DNA of 64,000 bases from Macrobrachium rosenbergii (GCF_040412425.1 NC_089766.1:13877008-13941007); one strand, 5' to 3'. Positions 37,831-51,663 are shown, counted from the stretch's first letter. The notes: generated by a model not told the origin, from the letters alone. Numbers and translations: made by a program.

Positions 37831-38519
37831 AACTAAAACAAAACATAAAGAACAACTGGAATAAAAGATACGTTAATCATAAAAACTGCAATACAAATCA
37901 GGAGAAAAAATTTTAATCAACAAAAACGAAGAGTTGCTATAAGTAATCTGCTGTCACAAGAAACTAATAAATTACTATCAGACAAAAAATTAACTCAAGC
38001 AGACGAAAGATTATTCATAACATATACTGAAAAAACTCAGTCAACATCAATACCATTTATCACCAGACTTGAAAAAACTAAAATCGTTTTGATACCGCAT
38101 TATGAGAAGAAAAGCCAGTATCCTCTATCAAACAAAGTAAAGTAGCATTCATCTGCTTTTATATGGACGTATTAATGGAGAGGTTATCTAAACAACTTGC
38201 TATGAATCAAAGATAAAGAAAATTACCCACATTTAGACGAGTTTATTGAGGGAGAAGAGATTAAAGAGATTAATGCACTATCATAAAATCCTATTTAACA
38301 TGGGAAGGAAATACCAATAACCTAAAATCTATAACCACTAAAAGTGGAAGGAAATAGAGGATAGACTAAGAAACAACTACCGATAAGTAATCCACACTAT
38401 TCAGTGAAAAATGTTTAATAATGGTAGGAGAAAAAAGCATATTAATTATAAACCTATTTTTTGAATGTTTATGGCGAAAGAAAGTATAAATCGATGAGAC
38501 CAGCAATTTTTTTTTATCT
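37831..38519. other. A-rich unannotated sequence
   Basis: No gene or repeat family copy recognised. Confidence 0.5.
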
Positions 38520-38625
38520 ACCCCTACTGTCAGTCTTTGGAATTCAGTTCCCTCTACCGTTTCCACTCACTCCTACAGTCCTCCCTCCCTTCAAGAAGCG
38601 AGTCTATCACTTCCTCAGTGTTAAC
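38520..38625 (+). pseudogene. Decayed 3' ORF end of a non-LTR retrotransposon
   Basis: Frame one reads LWNSVPSTVS at 38535-38564. A different frame reads FKKRVYHFL at 38590-38616. The pair LWNSLPS...FKrrv.. is the usual C-terminal tail of reverse transcriptase ORFs of many LINE clades. The frame change and missing upstream domains show it is dead. Confidence 0.7.
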
Positions 38626-39138
38626 CATTAACTCGTTAACTTTTCCTTGCTTCCAGCGGGTCCGGGATACTTAAGGCCATCTGTATGCCTCTCCCATCGG
38701 CCTTTGTACTTAAAAGAAAGGGAAAGAAGGGACTAAAATATGCCAATAGACGCACAGAAGTCATAAAAGATGAAAGCGGGGAGGAAGCACAGGTGGGTGA
38801 AACACTGTCATTTGCATATTCCGATACACTAAGAGATTCATGGTACGAGAGGGAAAGACAACATTTCGAATTCAAATGCGGTTCAGCGGTGTGTGTGGGG
38901 GTGGGGGCAGGCCACGCTTCAGCGGTTTAGGAAGCGTATGAAGCGTATGTAATGTTCGCTGACAAGACTTGAATAACAAGCCTTCACACAGGTATTTTAC
39001 CGACGCCACAAAATGATAAAAAACAAAAATTATACCCTCATCAACAACATGCAAATTATGTTGAAAATATATTTAATAATAATTGTATTTCAGGCGATTT
39101 CTGGTTGGCTGTCAAAACGAGAGGGGGGAGAGGGGCCT
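38626..39138. other. Unannotated sequence, possibly LINE 3' flank
   Basis: The first part may be the former element's 3' end, but nothing proves it. G-rich patch at about 38888-38912. Confidence 0.4.
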
Positions 39139-39140
39139 CC

Positions 39141-39204
<64 letters not shown>
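39139..39204. repeat. (AAT)n microsatellite
   Basis: About 66 bp of AAT; a minor AAT run also lies at 39323-39345. Confidence 0.97.
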
Positions 39205-39206
<2 letters not shown>

Positions 39207-39471
39207 CAGACAAACATGGGTGAAAACACAACATATAAAAGTCCTTTATCTACGAAGAGAATAAAACAAAGATTATACGATAATTAACAACATGCAAATT
39301 TTAAAAAATTGAAATAATAATAATAATAATAATATCACACAATAATAAACACGATAATAATAAAAATAATACATAAGAGTCCTATCAACACATAAAAAAG
39401 ATTAACTGAAAATAAAACACAAAACTACTACTACTGAAATAAACTTAACTGTAAATAAAACTACTAAAAAC

Positions 39472-39474
39472 TAC

Positions 39475-39551
<77 letters not shown>
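39472..39551. repeat. Compound (CTA)n(AAT)n microsatellite
   Basis: CTA triplets 39472-39504 pass into AAT to 39551, then a few ATC. Confidence 0.96.
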
Positions 39552-39567
39552 TCATCATCATCTTCAT

Positions 39568-40682
<1,115 letters not shown>

Positions 40683-40733
<51 letters not shown>
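40683..40733. repeat. (AAT)n microsatellite
   Basis: About 51 bp of AAT. Confidence 0.97.
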
Positions 40734-40734
<1 letters not shown>

Positions 40735-40968
40735 GTAGATCCTCTCTTAAACATGTCCTGTTAAACAGGACGGCTGCATCAGGTATAACCGAACTTCGCT
40801 CCGAAATCCATCTGACGGAAACCTTCTGTTGAATTCTACGGGTTTATTCCTCCATAGTTCACTATCTCCTCTAACTGAGTATTGAATAAAAAATAAAAAC
40901 TGCTGTACAGTAGCTGCAGATGCATTTCTCTCTACCTAAGTATAAACACTGGTCAATTATAGTATATA

Positions 40969-41265
40969 TAGAATATAGAATTTAGGCCAAAGGTCAAGTG
41001 CTGGGACCTGTGAGGTCATTCAGCAATAAAACGGAAATTGACAGTAAAAAGGTTTGAAAGGTACAACAGGGGGAAAACCTCTCAGTTGCACTATGGATCA
41101 ATTGTTGGAGAAGGTGGAAACAAAGAGAATAAAGAGAATACGAATGGAAGTACAGTAAAAGGAATGAAAGGGGTTGCTACTAGGGGCCGAAGGGACGCTG
41201 CAAAGAACCTTAAGTAATGCCTACAGTGCACCAAATGAGCGCACTGACGGCACTAATCCCCTAGG
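40969..41265 (+). mobile_element. Family A retroposon, copy A5
   Basis: Full length, from gaatatagaatttaggcc to ccccta. The left flank ggtcaattatag and right flank ggccaattgttg may be a decayed target duplication. The 3' hairpin is broken (ccaaatgagcgcactg). Confidence 0.92.
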
Positions 41266-41364
41266 CCGGTTGGCCAATTGTTGTTCAGTACTAAAGTAGA
41301 AGAGAAAAGAATCATATGGAAAATTGAGAACACTCAATATAAAATTAACTCGAATGATGCAGCC

Positions 41365-41367
<3 letters not shown>

Positions 41368-41451
<84 letters not shown>
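41368..41451. repeat. (AAT)n microsatellite
   Basis: About 84 bp of AAT, the longest pure AAT run in the window. Confidence 0.97.
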
Positions 41452-41452
<1 letters not shown>

Positions 41453-41716
41453 CACAAGTCAACGTTATCATTCAAGCCGGTACCACAAATACCAATTAGC
41501 ACATCTATTAACATTCTCACGGTGCACAGATGAATGGTAGAGTAGCTGACAACTGAACGAAAAAAATAAATGTTCCTATATACTAGAACATAATGGGAGA
41601 TATTCGAATGTCAGCCTTTAATCATTCTTTTCAGTGCCTTGTATACTTTGCTGTGTGAGACAATTATTACATGAAAGTATGCTCAAGGGTGACATTGTTA
41701 AAATGAGAGAAGCGTA

Positions 41717-41728
41717 TTATTATTATTA

Positions 41729-41777
<49 letters not shown>

Positions 41778-41808
41778 GCTGTAGTAGTAGTAGTAGTAGT
41801 ATATTTTC

Positions 41809-41895
<87 letters not shown>

Positions 41896-41937
41896 GAAGA
41901 AGAAGAAGAAGAAGAAGAATAAGAAGAAGAAGAAGAA
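41717..41937. repeat. Four-block trinucleotide compound repeat
   Basis: ATT 41717-41777, TAG 41780-41801, AAT 41814-41846, GAA 41847-41937 (with TAG and TAA variants). The AAT and ATT blocks are mutually complementary. Confidence 0.96.
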
Positions 41938-42339
41938 ACTCCCGCAGATATGTAATAAACAACTGCTGCCCTGTCTCAGAACATAAATTTGCATGAAGAT
42001 AACACAAGGACACGAGCCAGTAGTCAAAAATATACCTAAGATGACCAACCTCTTGAATCAGAAGAAATAAATTCAGTTACTTTATGAGCCACGGTTCAGC
42101 TCTGATACTCCAAAGCATTTGCTTTGCGTTTAATTTTTTCAGTTGTGTCAATAAGTGTTCCTGACAAGGGTCATGCTTTGGCAGCAAGCACAACTTGATC
42201 TGCGAAGCGAAGGCACTACACATATGATGGGATGACTGTTCTGTACAATATCACCAGAACTGACAAAGTAATTGCATGGAGAAGATCGCATGATAACAGT
42301 GCATAACACAATATTAATTTTGGATGGTGTGATGCAAGT
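41938..42339. other. Unannotated sequence
   Basis: No gene recognised. Confidence 0.5.
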
Positions 42340-42648
42340 GGAATGGAAAATATAGTTTAAGCCAAAGGCCAAGCACTGGGACCTATGAGGTCATTCAGCG
42401 CTGGAAGAGAACTTGAAAGTCGGTAGGTTTGAAAGGTAAAGCAGGAGGAAAACCTCGCAGCTGCACTATGAAACAACTGTTAAGACAGGGTGGATAGCAA
42501 GACTGAAGAAAGATGATATGAATGGAGGTACAGTAAAAGGAATGAGAGGGGTTGCAGCTAGGGGCCGAGGGGACGCTGCAAAGAATCTTTAGTGATGTCT
42601 ACAGTGCACCCCGTGAGGTGCACTGACGGCACTAACCGCCTACGGGGA
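42340..42648 (+). mobile_element. Family A retroposon, copy A6
   Basis: Full length, from ggaatggaaaatatagttta to cgcctacgggg. Both hairpins intact: gacctatgaggtc and agtgcacc/ggtgcact. Ends against gatggt, also present before the element (42322-42327), too short to be sure of a target duplication. Confidence 0.94.
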
Positions 42649-43013
42649 TGGTACAAGAGAGTGACGACGGATTCAACAAATACATGACAGCTGTATCATC
42701 TGGTACGAGTGCATGATACTGGAATACAAAATAAATACGTAACGTGGATCATACGATAAAAATGCATGGAATCTGATCCTTCTAAGCACACTCATGGCAA
42801 CAGATTATGTGATAAAAATAAAGCATAAATCAAATCTTTAGCTTTGATAAGCAAGAATTACGAAGGTGCAGCAAGACAGCGATGGTTAGCACCGAAAAAC
42901 ATACTAGTGAGCCCCCTGTGAAAGTATTTGAAAGAGCTGACGTTGTGGAAGTTATCGGCACAGTGGTTCATCCTTGAACCTTTTAAAAAACTTTTGATTT
43001 TAAATAACCATTG
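42649..43013. other. Unannotated sequence
   Basis: Nothing recognised. Confidence 0.5.
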
Positions 43014-43058
<45 letters not shown>

Positions 43059-43150
43059 TTCAGAAGATGAACCCTACTCATATGGAACAAGCCCACAGGG
43101 CCACTGGCTTGAAATTCAAGCTACCAAAGAAGATGGTGCTCATTAGGAGG
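43014..43150 (-). mobile_element. (AAT)-tailed SINE, 5'-truncated copy S2
   Basis: The minus strand carries the shared 3' end (ttctttggtagcttgaattt, gtggccctgtgggcttg, ttccatatgag, catcttctgaag), followed by its (AAT)n tail (43054-43014). The tRNA head is absent. Confidence 0.85.
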
Positions 43151-43732
43151 TAAGGCAAGGTAAAGGGGAATAGAGAAAGAAGAGATCTCATTTACTAATA
43201 AGGAAAAACAATTAATAAAGATATAAATATAAAAAATGTATTAAAATGCAAGGAGAATAGCATTACGGTAGTAATGCATTACATTCACTTGTCGATAACG
43301 GCCTATTTGTTGATTCCGTTGCCAACCCGGCAGGGTATGGAAGATGGGAACTCGAAGAGAAAAAAAAAACAATTTCATGAGATCTGAAACTTATCTCGTT
43401 GAATAAAAAACAAAAAAAATATTCGCTAAAATATACGAAAGAACGAATGAAGAGCAGAGGAATGAAATCAGTAACTGTAATCATCAGTTTGAAATATGAG
43501 AAATAAAGCCAAATTATTCAAAATAAATAAAAAATTAGATCCTCAGTTGACGAGATTAAAGGCATCAATTAGATCACCAGATTTCACTGAGAATTAGGCT
43601 TCATCAGCCCATAAAAAGTTAATTACCAGTCGCTAATGAGTCGCTCTTTCAAAATCTAACGTCAGAGTCAAATAAAAAAACTGTACGAAAAATAAAATGA
43701 GAAATTGAAAGGTTACGAAATAAAGTAAAATA

Positions 43733-43734
<2 letters not shown>
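43151..43734. other. Unannotated sequence
   Basis: A-rich; no gene or repeat copy. Confidence 0.5.
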
Positions 43735-43917
<183 letters not shown>

Positions 43918-43961
43918 AGTGTTCCTTATTTAAATTTGATAATGGTTTCAAATTTGATAAT

Positions 43962-44014
43962 ATATATATATATATATTATATATATATATACACACATAT
44001 ATAATAAATATATG

Positions 44015-44095
<81 letters not shown>

Positions 44096-44128
44096 TATAT
44101 AAATATGTATATATATATAGATATATAT

Positions 44129-44167
<39 letters not shown>

Positions 44168-44215
44168 AATATATATATTTCAACAAAGCATCTATATTAT
44201 ATATATATAATAATA
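43962..44215. repeat. TA/CA microsatellite block with duplicated flank
   Basis: TA 43962-44000, TA 44018-44092, CA 44132-44163, then short TA. The flanks atttcaacaaagcatct occur twice (about 44179 and 44222). Confidence 0.93.
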
Positions 44216-44384
44216 TGATGAATTTCAACAAAGCATCTGGTTACTCCTGCTGAATAAGGGCCACTCATTATAAAACTTCCACATCACCAGCCACTTCATA
44301 AGCTCGTCGATCCCAACCACGCAAACTGCGCCACTCAACTCTAACACTCATCCAATCACGTGCTTAACGCCCAACCGTGTCTAG

Positions 44385-44560
44385 TCAGTCCTCCATCGGT
44401 CTCCCTCTCCTCCCTCCAGCCAAAACTATTCTCTCCATGTGACCAAACCATGTTACAACAACCTTTGCGTTGTGTTTCTGACGCTTTTTATTCCATTTCT
44501 TTATTCGCTTCTGAATACCACACTTCACTTCCATAAAGGAGAACTGGCTCAATAATCCTG
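44385..44560 (-). pseudogene. Decayed non-LTR retrotransposon ORF end
   Basis: One minus frame reads IIEPVLLYGSEVW (44556-44518), the palm-to-C-terminal transition seen in many LINE reverse transcriptases. Another frame reads WFGHMER (44450-44430) and then GRRGRP, the usual tail motif. Only about 70 nt lie between them where an intact element has far more, so an internal deletion and frame change are inferred. Confidence 0.8.
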
Positions 44561-44779
44561 CTACAGTGCCATGGGTGTTTAACACTTCCCCATGGGCTCC
44601 TTTTCATTAAGTCTACAAAATTATATCATTTCATTTGTATGCATATAGTACATTCATCTGCAAATTAATTACACTTCTGAAGTTTTGCCTACACGAATAA
44701 ATATTAAACTTTTGTCCTTTGGTATCTATCTCGCCATTAGAATTTTACAAAATAAAGTGGTGAGGCGAGTCAAGATGCA

Positions 44780-44991
<212 letters not shown>

Positions 44992-45385
44992 GCACACATA
45001 CAAAAGTAAAGTACAAAAGGTTAACAATAATTGCTAAATGTTTGGCAGAGAAAACAACACAAAGAACACAGGCAAAAGAAGTGTCAAGTAAGAAGGAAAT
45101 CCCATAAGCAGTTAAAGATTCCATTTCCCATCTAAGACAACTCCGAGTAATCTTAATTGACCAGATTAAAAGGAATTAATGAAATTAACATATCATCGCA
45201 GATTAAGAGTTCGTCTGACCTTAAAAATGAAATTATTAGTTCCTTATGTAGATTTTCATCTTCAGAATCTTATGTCACAGTTCTTAATAAAATGTGGATG
45301 AGGGTAGGAGGGGCGGGGGGGGCAGGTTCTTTGAAATGAGGGAAATAAATACAGACAAAGCTAATTCCTCTAGAGGGTACCAGAA

Positions 45386-45388
<3 letters not shown>
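44992..45388. other. Unannotated sequence
   Basis: G-rich patch at about 45300-45327 with quadruplex potential. No gene. Confidence 0.5.

Positions 45389-45423
<35 letters not shown>
45389..45423. repeat. (GA)n microsatellite
   Basis: About 35 bp of GA. Confidence 0.95.
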
Positions 45424-45426
<3 letters not shown>

Positions 45427-45815
45427 CAAAAGGACCAGTCAGAATATGAGTAAAAGAAGGAAGAGCACACTTTAACATTTAAATGTAATCATTATCATTA
45501 TTATATAAATACTCTCTACTATCAAGAACTGCATGCGCTCTTTTACGAACGGCGTAACGCAAACCAACGAACAGAGCCAAAAGAGAGGCCCATTGCAAGT
45601 TACACAAGCGAGCACTCGCCAAGAGACCCTCAAGAACACTTGGAAACTTGTACCGGTAATGGATTGCTCCAACGTTTACTGGTATATCTTCTGAGCTTAT
45701 TTAAACAAACACTGAATGTGGCACAACATTCACGGTACAAATGTGAAGCTGCGGATCCTTCATTGTTTTACATTCTGAGATAACTTTGTATTTTTGAAGT
45801 GTTATAGTTTTCTGG
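45424..45815. other. Unannotated sequence
   Basis: Nothing recognised. Confidence 0.5.
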
Positions 45816-46583
45816 CATTGTGCTTGTTTAAGCTTATGCTGATTATAAGGAGTGACGTCAATACTGCAGGCTTTACTGATTATAGGAAATGGAATGGAAT
45901 AAAGAGTTCAGGTTTGAAAGGTGTAATAGGAGGAAAATCTCGCAGTTGCACAAGAAATAATTGTCAGAAGAGGGTTGATAACAAGACGGAAGAAAGACAA
46001 GAGTGGAGGTACGGTAAAAGGATATAAATGGAGGTACAGAAAACTGAATGAAAGGAGTTGCAGGTAGGGGCTGAAGGCACGCTGGAAAGAACCTTTAGTA
46101 ATGCCTACAGTGCACCCAGTGAGATGCACTGACGGCACTACCCCCCTACAGAGTACTGAGCGTAGGGAATATTGTTTTCAGTGCTTAAGCTTAGACTGAT
46201 TACAAGGAATACTGTTGTCTGTAGTAATGATTATACTGCTTATCATCAATTCTGTTGTTAATACGGATGCTTAGACTGATTATAAAGAATACTGTTGTCA
46301 ATGCTGAAGCTTAGCCTGATTACAAAGACTACTGTTGTCAATGCTGAAACTTAGACTGATTATAAAGACTACTGTTGTCAGTGCTGAAGTTTAGACTAAT
46401 TATACAGACTGCTGTTGTTACTTCTGAAGCTTAGACTGTTTATAGACTACTGTTGTCAATGCTGAAGCTTAGACTGGTTATAAGGAATACTGCTGTCAAT
46501 GCTGAAGCTTAGACTGATTATAAAGACTACTGTTGTCAATGCTTAAGCGTAGACTGATTATAAAGAATATTGTTGTCAATGCA
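45816..46583 (+). repeat. 40-bp minisatellite, interrupted by family A copy A7
   Basis: Ten and a half units at 46171-46583 on actgttgtcaatgctgaagc plus ttagactgattataaagact. Diverged units at 45816-45888 (tttaagcttatgctgattata) lie on the other side of A7. Confidence 0.92.
45889..46151 (+). mobile_element. Family A retroposon, copy A7
   Basis: Lacks the 5' hairpin region: ggaatggaataaagagttca joins directly to ggtttgaaaggtg, so about 65 bp are deleted. A second internal piece, gatataaatggaggtacag, is duplicated. Ends cccccctaca. It sits inside the 40-bp minisatellite. Confidence 0.9.
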
Positions 46584-46735
46584 GCATGCGAGTTCATGAA
46601 AACCCGACCATATAAGCTATAGAATTCTTTGAATAGGAAGAAAAATGTGACGTCATGCTATATCGCTTGTAACCAAAAGCCACATGTATTTTGAGGAACC
46701 AGCTGAAGGATACCGATCAACGAAATAAAATAAAT

Positions 46736-46738
<3 letters not shown>
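46584..46738. other. Unannotated sequence
   Basis: Short spacer between the minisatellite and (AGG)n; nothing recognised. Confidence 0.45.
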
Positions 46739-46766
<28 letters not shown>

Positions 46767-46808
46767 GGAGGAGGAGGAGGAGGAGGAGGAGGAGGAGGAG
46801 GAGGAGGA
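46739..46808. repeat. (AGG)n microsatellite
   Basis: About 70 bp of pure AGG. Confidence 0.97.
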
Positions 46809-47144
46809 TTTACGAAGGGCCCATTACTCCAGTGCTTTCCATCCTACTGCGAATCTCCGAGTGGCTTTTAGGATTTTAGGATTCCGAGCGGATCCATCTC
46901 ACTCGACACGAGTAGAGACCGAACCCTCATAAACTTCATAATGGGAAAAGCCATTACTTGGAATGACTCCTCTGACACAAATTGCTCCTTTCCCTAATAT
47001 TTCAATCGCAGGGCCATGCACTGTCATTTTCATGTCGCTCGTCACTTCCAGGCTCCGGAACGGCTCGAAACTTACAGGGAGCTAAGAGTGACACCTGGTA
47101 TGTGGTTTCTTAGTTCTTTGATAATAGCAAATTTATGTAATTTC

Positions 47145-47146
<2 letters not shown>
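46809..47146. other. Unannotated sequence
   Basis: Moderately GC-rich; nothing recognised. Confidence 0.5.

Positions 47147-47185
<39 letters not shown>
47147..47185. repeat. (TA)n microsatellite
   Basis: About 39 bp of TA. Confidence 0.95.
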
Positions 47186-47189
<4 letters not shown>

Positions 47190-47289
47190 ATTTATTTATA
47201 AATATAAAATTACATTTATTTGTAAATTTTTTTGCTCAATATGAAGATGATGATGATGACTATTATTATTATTAATATTACATTATATT

Positions 47290-47367
47290 GAAGAAATTCA
47301 TAGTGGTGTAAATGTAAATATTTATTTGAAATATATATAATTACATTTGCACCACTGTATATTTCTC
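47290..47367. repeat. Inverted repeat, arms about 28 bp
   Basis: Arms 47290-47317 (contains agtggtgtaaatgtaa) and 47341-47367 (ttacatttgcaccact) pair with a few mismatches across a 23-nt AT loop. Miniature foldback-like; no second copy in the window. Confidence 0.88.
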
Positions 47368-47388
47368 CACCATTTTAGTGACTCATGA

Positions 47389-47427
<39 letters not shown>
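47389..47427. repeat. (ATT)n microsatellite
   Basis: About 39 bp of ATT. Confidence 0.95.
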
Positions 47428-48185
<758 letters not shown>

Positions 48186-48422
48186 TATATTTTATATATT
48201 ACAACCACACATGAAATAAAAAAGCGTCGTCCCTCACCCCAGCTCTTGATTACAATATCCAATATTAGCACCAAAACACGTTCCCTTGATGACTCTTTAG
48301 CTTTAATTAGGAGAACAAGATTCAATCACCCAGAAGTGTTCAATATCTCCATTCATAAGACGAAGTCAAAGACCCTACACCGTTCAGCCAATGAACATTG
48401 GCCAATTATAAATTTTTGGCTG

Positions 48423-48426
<4 letters not shown>
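48186..48426. other. Unannotated sequence
   Basis: Nothing recognised. Confidence 0.45.

Positions 48427-48467
<41 letters not shown>
48427..48467. repeat. (GA)n microsatellite
   Basis: About 41 bp of GA. Confidence 0.96.
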
Positions 48468-48471
<4 letters not shown>

Positions 48472-48685
48472 CATTTAGCCAAATCTTACAGTTGGTATTC
48501 TATTCTAATGGTGCCTGATATTAGTTCAATTGTCAAAATCAACACAAATTTACGTAGTTTTGGTTCTGGTCAGCAGTTGGATGGATGACCAATAAGGAAT
48601 TTGGCTTGGAATCATTAGGGAGAGTTACCAGATTCCAAATTATCTAGAGATGAAAATCGGAGAAAATACTTATGTATACAAACAA

Positions 48686-48802
<117 letters not shown>

Positions 48803-48874
48803 GTAATATATAATCATAAACTCTGGAATGGGCTATAAACAAAGTACTTTCCTGTACGTAAAAAGACTACATAA

Positions 48875-48878
<4 letters not shown>

Positions 48879-48915
<37 letters not shown>
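48879..48915. repeat. (GA)n microsatellite
   Basis: About 37 bp of GA. Confidence 0.96.
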
Positions 48916-48917
<2 letters not shown>

Positions 48918-49532
48918 TATAAAGAGGTTTGAAGGTTCATTTTCTAATCTACCAGAATCAGCTGCATCGGCAGAAATTGCTTAAGGATGCTTGATACAGA
49001 AATATCCCCCAGCCCCCATCCATCCCTTTCCCATAATTCCCTCTCATTACACAATCTTCGTGGTATTTTTTTTTTTTGGTTCACATTTCAAGTAGAAATG
49101 ACCCGTTCTCTATTTATAATAGAAATACTATTAACTAATGGTCTCCATATAACGATGCTCCTTTAAGCAATTATCAACAATATTCCGTTCAAGACAACCT
49201 TGACATTAAAATGATACTATTTGGTTTCTAAATATATACATGGCAGGTAAACAGGCATTTTTCTATCTGCCTCGTTATTTCTCCTAAACACACACAAACA
49301 CACACACACACACACTCTCTCTCTCCACTATAGACTTTGACGTATTAGAGAGGGTTTTTTCATATCCAATTTCAGAGTATCTAATTTTTAAAACAAATCT
49401 GATATCTACCTTTCATTTTACAGTTTTCTATTAATATAGATTATAGTCATGGGTGTTTATGTACTTTCGGAATATATTCCACGTTCGCCATATGGTTGCA
49501 AGAGGTGTTAGCCTGCTAGTTCTTAGCAACTG

Positions 49533-49534
<2 letters not shown>
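48916..49534. other. Unannotated sequence
   Basis: CA/CT run at about 49287-49325; otherwise nothing recognised. Confidence 0.5.

Positions 49535-49622
<88 letters not shown>
49535..49622. repeat. (TA)n microsatellite
   Basis: About 88 bp of TA with one CATA break. Confidence 0.96.
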
Positions 49623-49626
<4 letters not shown>

Positions 49627-49644
49627 CTTAAAATTAAAACTTAC

Positions 49645-49769
49645 TTTTATGTTACCAGTACAGGGTCAAGTCTACATCCGGTTACATGAAGAAATGATAT
49701 TACTAACTGGCGTCACAACTCATGAGGTCATGACGAATAAGCTCTGAATCGTTTGTCACTTCACCGTAC
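49645..49769 (-). other. Candidate exon (minus strand), unproven
   Basis: Minus strand: a strong acceptor (ttttttttctctttacag, then G at 49769) and a strong donor (cataaaa|gtaagttt, donor at 49644-49639) bound 125 nt of balanced composition. In one phase it reads YGEVTNDSELIRHDLM and six more residues to a TAG stop, so it could be a terminal coding exon with an intron in its 3' UTR. I do not recognise the peptide. Both sites could arise by chance in 64 kb. Confidence 0.28.
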
Positions 49770-49771
49770 CT

Positions 49772-50254
49772 GTAAAGAGAAAAAAAACATTTTAAAACGA
49801 GTTTGTAATACTAATGGAAGATAAGGAAAAACTCTGTTAATAGCCATTACAATCATTCTGCTCATCTATAAAATAAACATCACCAAGATATCATTACTTA
49901 ACATGGATATAAGACGATGATAACTTATTCCAAAAATAACTATGTGATAATCATTATGGCATCACTACGATAATGGCATCAATCACATTTACAAACAGAA
50001 AATCATAAGTGTCTCCTGTCCATCTGTTTCTCTCTCTATATTCTTATCTGCAACTGAAAACCTGATATTTTCTGTCTATCATTATTCAGGATAAAAACAT
50101 CTTTAATGGCCCTCTGCTTAACTCTCTTAAATATCTTATATTTTTGTAATTACTTCTTACAGTGGCTAGGCTACAGTTTAGTTCGGTATCTATTTATTTA
50201 TGTATTAATGTATTTCTTTACTAGTGATTAACTTATCATCTACTTATACTGTCA
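49772..50254. other. Unannotated AT-rich sequence
   Basis: Nothing recognised; would be intronic if the neighbouring exon is real. Confidence 0.5.
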
Positions 50255-50264
50255 TTAGTTACCT
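50255..50264. repeat. Target-site duplication, left, of family A copy A8
   Basis: TTAGTTACCT, repeated exactly at 50582-50591; the bases beyond (gtgaatt versus atgtaatt) also resemble each other. Confidence 0.8.
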
Positions 50265-50581
50265 GTGAATTGAACTGAATATAAAATTTAGGCCAATGAC
50301 CAAGCGCTGGGACCTATGAGGTCATTCAGCGCTGAAACGGAAACTGACAGTAAGAAGGTTTAAAAGATGTAACAGGAGGAAAACCTCGCGGTTGCACTAT
50401 GAAGCAATTGTTAGGAGAGGGTAGAAAGTAAGACGGAAGAAAGAGAATATGAGCGGCGGTACAGTAAAAGGAATGAAAGATGTTGCAGCGAGGGGGCGAA
50501 GGGACGCTGCAAAGACCCTTAAGTAATGCCTACAGTGCACCGCATGAGGTGCACTGAAGGCATTAACCCCCCTACGGGATT
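50265..50581 (+). mobile_element. Family A retroposon, copy A8 (full length)
   Basis: 317 bp from gtgaattgaactgaatataa to cccctacgggat, with both hairpins. A 10-bp perfect direct repeat flanks it. Highly similar to A6 and A4. Confidence 0.93.
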
Positions 50582-50591
50582 TTAGTTACCT
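50582..50591. repeat. Target-site duplication, right, of family A copy A8
   Basis: Exact match to 50255-50264. Confidence 0.8.
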
Positions 50592-50947
50592 ATGTAATTT
50601 CTCATAACAAACACACATTCCTTGCATGTATTAGATTTACAGCATTTTAACTGATTCCATTATGGAATGAGGCTTAGGGCGCAATGCATTAGAGAACTGC
50701 GTTTGCTAAGCGCCATTATGCAAGGCATTTGATGAAGAAAATCAAACAGATGGTTCCAGTGAATAAATATACTTTCTTGATTTTCCATCTCTAAAATAGA
50801 AGTTATTTATACTGAAGTTATAAACACAAGAAAATAATATTGTAAAATCTAAATAATCGACAACAACATTTTCTTTCCATCGATTTTTTTTCCAAGTGAT
50901 CGTATTATTTCGTACATAATTTTACGTGTCCCTTCATATTTTTTTCT

Positions 50948-50949
<2 letters not shown>
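50592..50949. other. Unannotated sequence
   Basis: Nothing recognised. Confidence 0.5.

Positions 50950-51011
<62 letters not shown>
50950..51011. repeat. (AAT)n microsatellite
   Basis: About 62 bp of AAT. Confidence 0.97.
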
Positions 51012-51013
<2 letters not shown>

Positions 51014-51204
51014 AGACGCCAATAAGATATCCCTGCAAATTGAAAACAAACAATTAAACAAATATTACACACCATCAGAAAAAATAAGCAAATAAAACTT
51101 TAAAAAATTATGTGAATATTCGAAAAATTTGTTAAGATTTACACTGGAAATATTTCAGAATATGAGGAAGAGCAGGTGCATTCAGAAGGCCTGACAGAAA
51201 AAGG

Positions 51205-51210
51205 AGAGAG

Positions 51211-51281
<71 letters not shown>

Positions 51282-51390
51282 TAAACAAGAGAGAAAGACA
51301 AAAGCTTGACAAAGAGCGTCCTATGAGCCTCCGAACGGTGCTAACCCATGGGCTGAGGATTATCCCGACGAGCAATACTTATGTTTAGTG

Positions 51391-51455
<65 letters not shown>

Positions 51456-51584
51456 CAAGTCCAACTTCGACCAACGGTCGACTAACAACTGGGTACCTAA
51501 CTGCTTAGGTCAACAAAGACACACGAAAATCTGGGGAACACGACCTTATCGTCCGTACTTGTCGAGAATTAAATGCTGATCCTC

Positions 51585-51663
<79 letters not shown>

